64,000 nucleotides of DNA from Nocardia sp. NBC_00416 (GTDB lineage: Bacteria; Actinomycetota; Actinomycetes; Mycobacteriales; Mycobacteriaceae): assembly GCF_036032445.1 (NCBI RefSeq), contig NZ_CP107932.1:3722501-3786500 (forward strand), given 5' to 3'. The first letter of the stretch is position 1. Each line of letters begins with the position of its first letter. A model generated the notes under the pieces. The model did no database searches, had not been told where the DNA came from, and saw only the letters and a list, made by a program, of their open reading frames with translations. Shown here one piece after another: positions 32,128 to 39,889 of this stretch. The translations under genes and the position numbers were made by a program.

Positions 32128-33174
32128 TCAGTCCCCGTCCGCCCGGGCCGGGACGGGTCGACCGGCCTTGAGGACCGCCTTCGCCTGCCCGAGGACGGCG
32201 GGATCCGCGGTCGGATCGGCGGGCACGACGCTCACATCAGCGGTGGCGCCGGGGCGCAACGGCGCTCCCGTGATCGCCCGCAGTATCTCGACAGGGCTCA
32301 GCCCGGCATCGGTGAGCGCGGCGATCTCGCGGATGTTCACCCCGATCGGCAGGGGGCCGTTGCCGAGGTCCGTGCCGTACCGCACCGTGCCTCCCGCGCT
32401 GTGGAAACGACGCAGGTTGTGCAGGGCGGTGCGACGGTCTCGGGTGTGCTCGCCCCACCCGTGGATATCGATCGTGGAGACGATCGTCGTATCGCGGGCC
32501 AGGTCCGCGACGAGGCTGTCGTCGAGCTCTTCGGTCCACGGCGTATGCGCGAGCACCCGGACCCCGGCCAGATACGCTCGCCGCGTTTGACCGTGGCCCT
32601 GAGTGTGCGCGGTGACCGGGATGCCGTGGGCGCGCGCCGCACCGACGACGGCATTCAAGGTGGCGTCGTCGACGACCGGCCCGGCCTCCGAGTTGAGCGT
32701 GACCTTGATCGTCGCGGGGCGACGCGCGACGAGCGACTCGACAGCCCGGATCGCGGAGACGGGATCCTCGACCTCGATCGCGACTCGTGGTGGCGCCCAG
32801 GACTGCCGGGAAGGGTAGCCGCCGGGAGCGGTCAGGAACGGGCCGGCCGCACGGATATGGGGTAGTGCGGGATCGGATCGCGCGCGATCGACCAGCGGCC
32901 AGATCTCATCGGGAGCCCAACCCAGATCCAGCACGGTCGTCACGCCCGCGGCCAGCAACTGTTCCGGTCGGATCATTGCGGCGTGCACGTGATGGTCGGT
33001 GAGCCCGGGCAGCAGCACCCCGTCGACATGCGTTCGAGTTACGGCGCTCGGTGCATCCCTGGACGGCCCGATCCAGCCGATCTCGCTGCCGCGCACGCCG
33101 ACTGCGGTGGGTCCGGCCAGTGTTCGCTCCCCCAGCCACGCGGCGTCGGCGGTGAGGAGGAGATCAAAGATCAT
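32128..33174 (-). CDS. Metal-dependent amidohydrolase (imidazolonepropionase/prolidase-like)
   Basis: A 348-residue amidohydrolase-superfamily enzyme. The first metal motif is LTDHHVHAAM (HxH), TIKVTLNSEAG offers the Lys that is carboxylated in binuclear members, further His lie in VTAHTQGHG and VLAHTPW, and the catalytic Asp is in RYGTDLGNG. These hydrolyse C-N bonds in cyclic or linear amides. It overlaps the end of the tryptophan dioxygenase gene by 11 bp, so the two are tightly coupled. A reaction on N-formylkynurenine or a derivative is a tempting but unproven reading. Confidence 0.82.
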   Translation of the reverse strand: MIFDLLLTADAAWLGERTLAGPTAVGVRGSEIGWIGPSRDAPSAVTRTHVDGVLLPGLTDHHVHAAMIRPEQLLAAGVTTVLDLGWAPDEIWPLVDRARSDPALPHIRAAGPFLTAPGGYPSRQSWAPPRVAIEVEDPVSAIRAVESLVARRPATIKVTLNSEAGPVVDDATLNAVVGAARAHGIPVTAHTQGHGQTRRAYLAGVRVLAHTPWTEELDDSLVADLARDTTIVSTIDIHGWGEHTRDRRTALHNLRRFHSAGGTVRYGTDLGNGPLPIGVNIREIAALTDAGLSPVEILRAITGAPLRPGATADVSVVPADPTADPAVLGQAKAVLKAGRPVPARADGD

Positions 33175-33928
33175 GCGGTTTCACCAGTTCGGGAAAGTAC
33201 AGCGCGTCGATGGTCCGGCTGAGGTATCCCGCACCCGAGGTTCCGCCGGTTCCCGGCGCGTCGGCGATATGCTTCCGGACGATCTCGAGGTGCCGCTGCC
33301 GCCACAGCCGCAGGTATGCGTCGATGCCCGAAAGTTGCTCGCAGATCTCGTATTCGACACCGTGATGCCCCGCGGCATAGATGCCCTGGAATACCCCGAG
33401 CAATTCCGGGGTCGTCTCACGGCCGCAGCGCCAATCCCGTTCGAGATAGCTCTCCGGCACCGCGTGACCGCGCCGGTGCAGATAGCCGATCAGCTCATCG
33501 AACAGACTCGGACCGGCCGAATACTCCGGGGCGATATCTTGCCAACCGGAATGTCGTTTTCCGAGAAGGAATTCCAGCGCCCGATACTGTTCGGAAAACA
33601 TCCCGGACGCGGGGCCGAGAAACGGCCGTATACGGTGAAAAGCGGTGGGAGTCAATGTGTCCAGCACCAGCCATTGATTGTCCAGCAGCAGCAAGATCTG
33701 CTGGGCGCGTGCCAGCGCGGGCAACACGGGCCCGTCCGTGCGGAACGCCTCTCGTGTCGCGGTCAGCTCGTGCAGGAGCAGCTTGAACCACAACTCGGTC
33801 GCCTGGTGGAAGATGATGAAGAGCATCTCGTCGTGCTCTGCCGGTTGCGTGCGGATCCGCTGCGCATCGAGTATCCGCGCCAAACCTAGGTACTCCACAT
33901 AGGCTGACCTGCCCTCATCAGTACCCAC
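33164..33928 (-). CDS. kynA: Tryptophan 2,3-dioxygenase
   Basis: A 254-residue heme dioxygenase that opens the indole ring of L-tryptophan to N-formylkynurenine. Signature blocks: FIIFHQATELWFKLLLHEL with the active-site His41, SGMFSEQYRALEFLLG, and WRQRHLEIVRKHIADAPGTGGTSGAGYL, containing the heme-ligand His213 and the substrate-binding GTGGTSG loop. GTG 33928 is chosen; the frame is open to 34288, but the extra 120 residues are not family-like. It is the first gene of the minus-strand operon. No kynureninase or kynurenine 3-monooxygenase lies nearby, so complete catabolism is not indicated locally. Confidence 0.92.
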   Translation of the reverse strand: MGTDEGRSAYVEYLGLARILDAQRIRTQPAEHDEMLFIIFHQATELWFKLLLHELTATREAFRTDGPVLPALARAQQILLLLDNQWLVLDTLTPTAFHRIRPFLGPASGMFSEQYRALEFLLGKRHSGWQDIAPEYSAGPSLFDELIGYLHRRGHAVPESYLERDWRCGRETTPELLGVFQGIYAAGHHGVEYEICEQLSGIDAYLRLWRQRHLEIVRKHIADAPGTGGTSGAGYLSRTIDALYFPELVKPHDL

Positions 33929-34543
33929 AGCGGATTCCGCCCCTCTGGATCCGAGCCCACTGAGACGTCGGCCACACCGAGGCGGGCGGCAGAACGCGAC
34001 CGCGCGGCCGACTGCCGGTCGGGTCCCGGCGGGCCGGCACACCGGTCGCTCCCGGGCGGTCTCGAGGAGGTGGTGGCGCCGCCTCTCGTCGCCGCGACAG
34101 ACCGAGGTGGGCAATCCGCACGAATTCGACTGATATAGGCGGTGATTCGGAAGTTCGGGCCGCCGCTCGAGGATCGGAGAATCCGTGCCGACCTTCTGAA
34201 TAAGCCCCGTGGAATTCGAATCCGTCCGGCCGACGAATCGGTGAAGTCGGCACTGGGCACTCCTCAACATTTGACGCTCTATGGGCATTCAAGCAGGCGA
34301 GTAATAAGAATCGGCGGCGAAAACTTCCCACGGCTGGGCATTCGACTAGCGGAACGGACATCGCCGACCGCCGGAACTTCCGCACGATAATTCCGCGCAA
34401 CCAGGCGTGCGCTGTCCGTTTGCCGAGCCGTCACCACGAGCGGACCGGGGCGCCCGCTCGAGCCGCCGACGGGCGCCACTGCAGTACCCGGCCCAGCGTG
34501 CGTTGCCTCGACAGCGGACCACGACGCCGGTAAGCATTGGCGA
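33929..34543. other. Intergenic stretch between kynA and the KstR2-like gene
   Basis: About 615 bp with no protein-like frame on either strand. It is somewhat AT-richer between about 34130 and 34400. It must contain the promoters of the divergent tryptophan-dioxygenase operon and TetR gene. I recognise no operator palindrome in it. Confidence 0.5.
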
Positions 34544-35227
34544 ATGGGTAACCGCCGAGACCAGATCAAGCGCGTAGCCGCGGGGCTCTTCGTCGAGCAC
34601 GGAGTGGCGGGTACCAGCGTGCGCGATATCGCCGAGGGCGTCGGCATGCTGTCCGGCAGCCTCTACCATCATTTCCCGTCCAAGGATGCGATCGCGTTCG
34701 CGATCCTCAGCGATTTCCTGACCGATCTGAACGCCCGCTACCGATCGGTTCTCCCGCACGTCAACGGAATGCGCGAGGAGCTTCGCGCCCTGGTCCATTC
34801 GTCGATCGAGATCGCCGGGGCACACCCGTACGCGACCGAGATCTACCAGAACGAGCGGGCCTATCACGGCCCCGACGCGCCCGCGGCGATCGCGACCGCG
34901 GTCCGGGAGGCGCACACCTTCTGGATCGCCGCCGCCACCAAGGCGAGCGCCTGCGGCGAACTGCGTGCCGGTCTCGATCCGGTCGAGTTCGCACGGATGC
35001 TCCGCGAGGGCGTGTGGTGGTCGATCCGCTATCACCGCGAACACCTGGACGAGCGACGTGACGAGGTCACCGATACCGTGCTGGCGGCCTTCGTCGACGG
35101 CGGCGCCGCGCCCGGCGCACGCACGGGCGCCCGGCCGGCGGCCGACGATCGGTCGATCGTCGATCGACTCGACCGTATCGAGCGTCGGCTGGAGAAACTG
35201 TCGGACTCCCTGCTGCACGAGCCGTAG
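34544..35227 (+). CDS. TetR regulator, KstR2-like
   Basis: A 227-residue regulator whose HTH (RRDQIKRVAAGLFVEHGVAGTSVRDIAEGVGMLSGSLYHHFPSKDAIAFAIL) and ligand domain (EIYQNERAYH near residue 105, FARMLREGVWWSIRYHRE near 160) follow the layout of mycobacterial KstR2. KstR2 represses cholesterol-ring degradation genes until it binds a CoA thioester. A C-terminal tail with a short coiled coil (SIVDRLDRIERRLEKLSDSLL) is extra. It precedes the transporter operon by 100 bp, and the gap holds a KstR2-type palindrome. It probably senses the CoA ester made by the operon's ligase. Confidence 0.8.
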   Translation: MGNRRDQIKRVAAGLFVEHGVAGTSVRDIAEGVGMLSGSLYHHFPSKDAIAFAILSDFLTDLNARYRSVLPHVNGMREELRALVHSSIEIAGAHPYATEIYQNERAYHGPDAPAAIATAVREAHTFWIAAATKASACGELRAGLDPVEFARMLREGVWWSIRYHREHLDERRDEVTDTVLAAFVDGGAAPGARTGARPAADDRSIVDRLDRIERRLEKLSDSLLHEP

Positions 35228-35245
35228 GCGAATGCGCCGCAACCA

Positions 35246-35276
35246 TTGACAGGCGCAGTGACACGGGACACACTAT
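35246..35276 (+). promoter_or_regulatory. Probable promoter of the importer operon
   Basis: TTGACA (35246-35251) is a consensus -35. CACTAT (35271-35276) is the best -10 candidate, although its spacing of 19 bases is long. The KstR2-like operator follows downstream, in a position to block transcription. Confidence 0.4.
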
Positions 35277-35298
35277 CGAGCAGTCGCTTGGCTGTGGC

Positions 35299-35308
35299 CA
35301 AGCGCTTG
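35299..35308. promoter_or_regulatory. KstR2-type operator
   Basis: CAAGCGCTTG is a perfect 10-bp palindrome. With flanks it matches 9 of 10 defined positions of the published KstR2 consensus AnCAAGnnCTTGnT; the final T is present and the initial A is not. A second imperfect dyad GCTTGG/CCAAGC (35286-35303) overlaps it. It lies 19 bp before the importer's first start codon. Confidence 0.65.
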
Positions 35309-35327
35309 CTTGATTGGTGGTTGCCCT

Positions 35328-36530
35328 ATGAGACATACCCGGATGCTGTGCTGGATCGCGACCGCCGCCGTGGCGCTCGCGGGCTGCGCCCAGGTCCACG
35401 AGCCGGTGGACGACTACATCGTCCTCGGCATGGACGAGGATTCGACCGGCCCGGGAGCGTCCTATTCGACGATCGCCGGTAGCACCGTCCGCGCGACGGT
35501 GGCCCGTATCAACGCCGCGGGCGGGATCAACGGCAAAGAGGTCCGGCTGGTCGTGGAGAACGACGAGAGCAGCCCGACGAACACCCCCTCTGTCATTCGA
35601 AAGCTGGTCGACCAGGGCGCCTCCGCGATAATCCTGTCGACGGGCAGCGGATCGGCGTTGCAGGCCAAACAGATCTCGCAATCCACCGGGATCGTCACCA
35701 TCGCGCCCACAGCGCTCACCGACACCGTCGCCGGTCCCCCGGGCAACGAGTTCGCCTACATGGCCCCCAACCCCCTGGCCCAATACGCGGATGTCTATTG
35801 CGGGGCATTCGAGGCGCAGGGCCGGAAACGGCTCGGCGTGATAGCCGATTCCAGTCCCGCGATCTCCGGAATCCTCAATACTCTGGATCCCCGGCTCCGC
35901 AAGTGCATCGATATCGTCGGCACCCAGAAAGCCGCCGTGGACGCCGCCGATCTCACGGCCGGAGTGAGCAGACTGCTCGACAGCGATCCGGACGTGGTGC
36001 TCGTCGCGAGTGTCGGCGGCAACTTCGAGCTGCTCGCGCAGAACACCGTGCACCGGTTGGCGCCCGACCTGCAGCGCTTCTCGCTGGCCTCGATCGGAAA
36101 CCAGCCCGCGTCCTGGAAACTCGCCCAGCCCGGCGCCCTCGACGGCCTCGTCTATATGGGCAGCCTCAGCGCGGACAACCGCCGGACCGCGGAACTGCAG
36201 AACTGGCTGCGAACCGTCAAAGGGCCCGGCTACTCACTGACGGCCTACGACGCGCAGGCCTACGACTCGGTGATGCTCCTCGCGCGGGCCATCGAGCTCG
36301 CGGGAACACACACCGATCCGCACCTGCTCAACCGGGCCATGCAGGAGATCCGCGATGTTCCGGCGAGTTTCGGTCAATCACCGCTGACCTTGTCGTTCTC
36401 ACCCGATAAACACATCGCCCCGGACTCGGCCTGCGGTCTGGTGCTCATCGAGTTCGGCAGCGACAACACACCCGCCGGGCCCTGGTCGGAATACCAGCCG
36501 CAGTGCTCGAACAAGGGAGCGCAGCGATGA
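35328..36530 (+). CDS. Branched-chain-amino-acid-type ABC transporter substrate-binding lipoprotein
   Basis: A 400-residue lipoprotein: signal peptide MRHTRMLCWIATAAVALAGC with lipobox LAGC (Cys20), then a periplasmic-binding-protein type I fold (YSTIAGSTVRATVARINAAGGINGKEVRLVVENDESSPTNTPSVIRKLVDQGASAIIL). Family members bind amino acids, but in actinomycetes many bind aromatic, steroid or other carboxylates. ATG 35328 is chosen because the lipoprotein signal starts there. The stop overlaps the permease start (ATGA). The operon context, with a CoA ligase and a KstR2-like regulator, favours an organic acid over leucine. Confidence 0.85.
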   Translation: MRHTRMLCWIATAAVALAGCAQVHEPVDDYIVLGMDEDSTGPGASYSTIAGSTVRATVARINAAGGINGKEVRLVVENDESSPTNTPSVIRKLVDQGASAIILSTGSGSALQAKQISQSTGIVTIAPTALTDTVAGPPGNEFAYMAPNPLAQYADVYCGAFEAQGRKRLGVIADSSPAISGILNTLDPRLRKCIDIVGTQKAAVDAADLTAGVSRLLDSDPDVVLVASVGGNFELLAQNTVHRLAPDLQRFSLASIGNQPASWKLAQPGALDGLVYMGSLSADNRRTAELQNWLRTVKGPGYSLTAYDAQAYDSVMLLARAIELAGTHTDPHLLNRAMQEIRDVPASFGQSPLTLSFSPDKHIAPDSACGLVLIEFGSDNTPAGPWSEYQPQCSNKGAQR

Positions 36531-37402
36531 GCGACCCACAGCTGTGGCTTGCCGCGGCCGAGATCGGCTGCTTCTTCGCCCTGGTCGCCCTGTCGATCTA
36601 TCTGGTCGTCGTGGGCGCTTCGTTCTTCAACTTCGCCGCCGGCCCGTACGCGATGGCCGCGGCCGTGCTCACCGGGTACGCGACCGCCCACTGGGGAGTG
36701 CCGGTCCTGGTCGGCGCGGCCCTGGGAGTCGCTGTCGCAGTGGGGATATCACTGCTGACCGAAGTCGTCGTGGTCCGGCCCGTGCAACGCCGGTCCGGCG
36801 GCGCGGAACTTCCCGCGCTGGTCGCCGTCACCGCCACGCTGTTCGCCATCCAGCAGCTCGCGGGCACGATCTTCGGCCGGACGCCGGTCTCGGTGGCCGC
36901 GCTGATCCCGCTGCCGGATTTCCGCGTCGGGTCGGTGGCGGTGCAGGGCACCACGGCCGCCATTGTCCTGGTCACCGCGGTCGTACTGTCCGCCACTGTG
37001 CTCTGGCTGCGGCTCACCGCCACCGGCCAGCTCTTGCGCGCGGTCGGTGACAACCACGAAGCCGCACGCATGATCGGCGTGAACGTCAACAGAGTCCGGC
37101 TGTGGGCATTCGGTCTCTCCGGAGCCATCGCCGCCCTCGCCGGAATCGTCTTCGCCGCCAAATCCGGCGCCCAGTTCACCAGCGGATTGTCCTGGACGCT
37201 CACCGGATTCATCGCCCTCGTCGTCGGCGGCACCGGAAAACCCTGGGCGCCTTTGATAGGCGGACTCCTGCTCGGCTGCGTCCAGGTGTTCGGCGCCTTC
37301 TATTTCGGCGCGACCGGCAGTTCGATCGCCATCTTCCTCATCGCCCTCGTGTTCTTCGCGTTCCGTCCCGAAGGCCTGTTCCAACGAAAGGTGCGTGTGT
37401 GA
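36527..37402 (+). CDS. livH: ABC transporter permease, LivH type
   Basis: A 291-residue inner-membrane permease with about eight helices. It has the LivH-type cytoplasmic loop TGQLLRAVGDNHEAARMIGVNVNRVRLWAFGLSGAIAALAGIVFAAK, which carries the EAA-like coupling segment. It overlaps the binding-protein gene (ATGA) and the next permease (TGATG). With LivM it forms the membrane channel of the importer. Confidence 0.87.
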   Translation: MSDPQLWLAAAEIGCFFALVALSIYLVVVGASFFNFAAGPYAMAAAVLTGYATAHWGVPVLVGAALGVAVAVGISLLTEVVVVRPVQRRSGGAELPALVAVTATLFAIQQLAGTIFGRTPVSVAALIPLPDFRVGSVAVQGTTAAIVLVTAVVLSATVLWLRLTATGQLLRAVGDNHEAARMIGVNVNRVRLWAFGLSGAIAALAGIVFAAKSGAQFTSGLSWTLTGFIALVVGGTGKPWAPLIGGLLLGCVQVFGAFYFGATGSSIAIFLIALVFFAFRPEGLFQRKVRV

Positions 37403-38394
37403 TGGGTGCTGCCGCGATCACAACCACCAGACCTACCGCACGGGCGCTGCTCGCCGAACTGTCCACCTGCCTCGCGGTCGTCGTCGTGGTGTTGCTCTGG
37501 ATGGGGCCCAGCCTGTACCGCCAGGACCTCGTCTTCCTCGCCGCCACCTACGCCCTGGTCGCGCTGGGCATGTACCTTCCGTTCGTGCTGGCCGGCTCAC
37601 TGTCCATGGCCTACAGCGCCTATGCGGCCATCGGCGCGTACGCGGTCGCCTACCTCTCGGTGAAACAGGGCCTGTCACCGTGGTGGGGCTGGCTCGCCGG
37701 CATGCTGATCGCCGCCGCGGTCGCCCTCGTCATCGCCGTGGCGACCCGGAAACTGTCCGGGTTCTATCTCGCGGCCGTGACATTGCTCTTCGCGATCGCC
37801 TTCGAACATTGGCTGGGCGACGCCACCGCCGTCACCGGCGGTGCGTCGGGAATCTCCGCCATCCCGGTTCCGTCGCTGTTCGGCTGGGAACCGCCGCGCT
37901 ACGCCCAGGTGGTGGCCGCGATCGTATTCGTCTGCGCGGTAGCGGTCCTGATCGACCGGCTCCGTCGCTCCGCCTGGGGCATCTCGCTCTCCGCCGCCCG
38001 CGAGAGCGCTCCCGCGGTGCAATCCGCCGGCATCTCCCCGACCCATCTGACAGTGGTGGCATTGGCGGTCGGCGCGGCGATCGCCTCCACCGGCGGCGCG
38101 CTGTTCACGGTATCGGTACAGGCGGTGACCCCGGAGACCTTCGGTCTGGACCTGGTGTTCCTCGCCATTTTCATGCCGATCATCGGTGGCCGCGGATCGG
38201 CCTGGGGCGCGCCGCTCGGTGCGCTGATCGTCGTGGCCGTCACCTTGAACATGCCCGGCTACCAGGGCTCGGGCGAGCTGCTGCTGGCCGTGGTCGTACT
38301 GGTCATCCTGCTGCTCGCACCCGGCGGAATCATCGGCTGGGCCCGCCGGATCTCCACCCGGCTCATACCGTCCCGGCCCCGAGACAGGAGGTGA
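37402..38394 (+). CDS. livM: ABC transporter permease, LivM type
   Basis: A 330-residue second permease. The LivM-type loop WGISLSAARESAPAVQSAGISPTHLTVVALAVGAAIASTGGALFTVSVQAVTPETFGLDLVFLAIFMPIIGGRGSAWGAPLGALIV is clear, with about ten hydrophobic segments. ATG 37402 overlaps the LivH stop by one base. It ends AGGAGG-TGA just before the ATPase gene, so the stop region doubles as the next ribosome-binding site. Confidence 0.87.
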   Translation: MGAAAITTTRPTARALLAELSTCLAVVVVVLLWMGPSLYRQDLVFLAATYALVALGMYLPFVLAGSLSMAYSAYAAIGAYAVAYLSVKQGLSPWWGWLAGMLIAAAVALVIAVATRKLSGFYLAAVTLLFAIAFEHWLGDATAVTGGASGISAIPVPSLFGWEPPRYAQVVAAIVFVCAVAVLIDRLRRSAWGISLSAARESAPAVQSAGISPTHLTVVALAVGAAIASTGGALFTVSVQAVTPETFGLDLVFLAIFMPIIGGRGSAWGAPLGALIVVAVTLNMPGYQGSGELLLAVVVLVILLLAPGGIIGWARRISTRLIPSRPRDRR

Positions 38395-38399
38395 CCACG

Positions 38400-39191
38400 A
38401 TGGCATCCACATCCTCCGCAGCCCTGCTGTCCGTGGCAGGAGTGACCAAGCACTACGGCGGCGTCACCGCCGTGGACAACGTCGGGTTCGAGCTACCGCC
38501 CGGCCGCGTGCTCGGATTGGTCGGCCCCAACGGTGCGGGAAAGACCACCCTGGTCGATTGCATCGTCGGCACCCAGTCCGCCAGCTCGGGCACGGTGCAC
38601 GTCGAAGGCCGCGAACTGCGTTCCGGTCCGGCCCGGCGAGCCGGAGCGGGGCTCGCCCGCACCTTCCAGCACCCACAACTGGCACTGGAACTGACACCCG
38701 TCGAGAACATCGTGCCCGGTATCGTCGGCCGGTCGATCGGTTCCTACGGCGCCGCACTACTGGCTCTCCTGCGCGGCCTCGCGGGTACACCGCACGCGGT
38801 ACTCGACCAGGCGAGGGCGGTCGCCGAGGAGTACGGCGTCACCACCGAGCCGGTACCCACCGGCAGCCTCGGCCTCGGATCGCAGCGTCTGGTCGAGATC
38901 GCCCGCGCCATGGCAGCCGAACCCCGGGTGCTGCTGCTGGACGAGCCGTTCGCCGGATCCGATACCGACGGGATCGCGCGAATCTCACACGCCGTGCACA
39001 AGGTCCGCGACTCGGGACGGTCGGTCGTCCTGGTCGATCACAATGTCGATCTGATCGCCGAACTCGCCGATTCGGTGGTGTTGCTGGCGGACGGCCGGGT
39101 GGCCTTCACCGGAACCCCGCAGGACTGTATGCGCAGCGCGGAAATGCAGTCCGTCTACTTCGGCACCGCATCCCCTGAGGAGGCCCGATGA
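38400..39191 (+). CDS. livG: ABC transporter ATP-binding protein, LivG type
   Basis: A 263-residue ATPase. Walker A GPNGAGKTTL, Walker B VLLLDEPFAGSD and the H-loop DHNVDLI are standard. The ABC signature is SLGLGSQRLVEIARAM, which differs from the usual LSxGQQ of LivG by having Leu-Gly-Ser in the middle; it is still recognisable. AGGAGGT precedes ATG 38400, and the stop overlaps LivF (ATGA). Confidence 0.87.
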   Translation: MASTSSAALLSVAGVTKHYGGVTAVDNVGFELPPGRVLGLVGPNGAGKTTLVDCIVGTQSASSGTVHVEGRELRSGPARRAGAGLARTFQHPQLALELTPVENIVPGIVGRSIGSYGAALLALLRGLAGTPHAVLDQARAVAEEYGVTTEPVPTGSLGLGSQRLVEIARAMAAEPRVLLLDEPFAGSDTDGIARISHAVHKVRDSGRSVVLVDHNVDLIAELADSVVLLADGRVAFTGTPQDCMRSAEMQSVYFGTASPEEAR

Positions 39192-39889
39192 TCACCACCC
39201 ACGGGATCACGGTCAGCTACGGCAACGCCGTCGCGGTCCGGGACGTCACGCTGCGCGCGGGCTCGGGCGAGGTCACCGCGCTGGTGGGGCCGAACGGCGC
39301 CGGTAAGTCGAGCCTGCTCTCCGCGCTGTTCGGCAGTACTCCGGCACGCGGCGCCGTCACCCTCGACGACACCGAGCTCAGCGGTGCGCCCGCCCAGCAG
39401 CGGCTGCGCGCCGGAGTCGCTTTCGTCCCTCAGGGCCGGCAATTGTTCGGGCGCTTGACGGTACGGGAGAACCTCGAGATCGGGGCACGACTGCTGGGCG
39501 CCCGCAACGACGTCCTCGACACGGCCTTCGACCGGTTCCCGATCCTGCGGACCCGGTCGAAACAGCTCGCCGGCGTCCTCTCCGGCGGCGAACAGCAGAT
39601 GCTGGTGCTCGCCCGCGCCCTGCTGGTCGCACCGCGGGTGCTCCTGCTCGACGAGATGACCACCGCGCTGTCGCCGAAGATCTCCGGGGAGCTGCTCGAC
39701 CACGTTCGCGAGCTGGCGGACACCGGGATCACGGTCGTGGTCGCCGAACCGGCTTTGCACCGTGTCTCCCGCATCGTCGACCGCGGGTACGTCATGATCC
39801 GTGGCACCCTCTCCGAGCCGAAGGAGAACGCCGCCGACCTCGATACCGCCTACCGTGCCGCCATGGGCATGCTGGAGGAAGCCCTGTGA
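39188..39889 (+). CDS. livF: ABC transporter ATP-binding protein, LivF type
   Basis: A 233-residue ATPase with Walker A GPNGAGKSSL, signature LSGGEQQMLVLARALL and a Walker B written VLLLDEMTTALS. In most LivF proteins the Walker B ends DEPxxGLAP, so the Met after Glu and the TTALSPK stretch are slightly unusual. It partners LivG to power the importer. It is translationally coupled on both sides. Confidence 0.87.
   Translation: MITTHGITVSYGNAVAVRDVTLRAGSGEVTALVGPNGAGKSSLLSALFGSTPARGAVTLDDTELSGAPAQQRLRAGVAFVPQGRQLFGRLTVRENLEIGARLLGARNDVLDTAFDRFPILRTRSKQLAGVLSGGEQQMLVLARALLVAPRVLLLDEMTTALSPKISGELLDHVRELADTGITVVVAEPALHRVSRIVDRGYVMIRGTLSEPKENAADLDTAYRAAMGMLEEAL

Noticed and set aside
33929..34288. 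An upstream extension of the tryptophan dioxygenase frame by 120 residues.
   Set aside because: The extra residues have no resemblance to the family, and the GTG at 33928 starts the conserved part.
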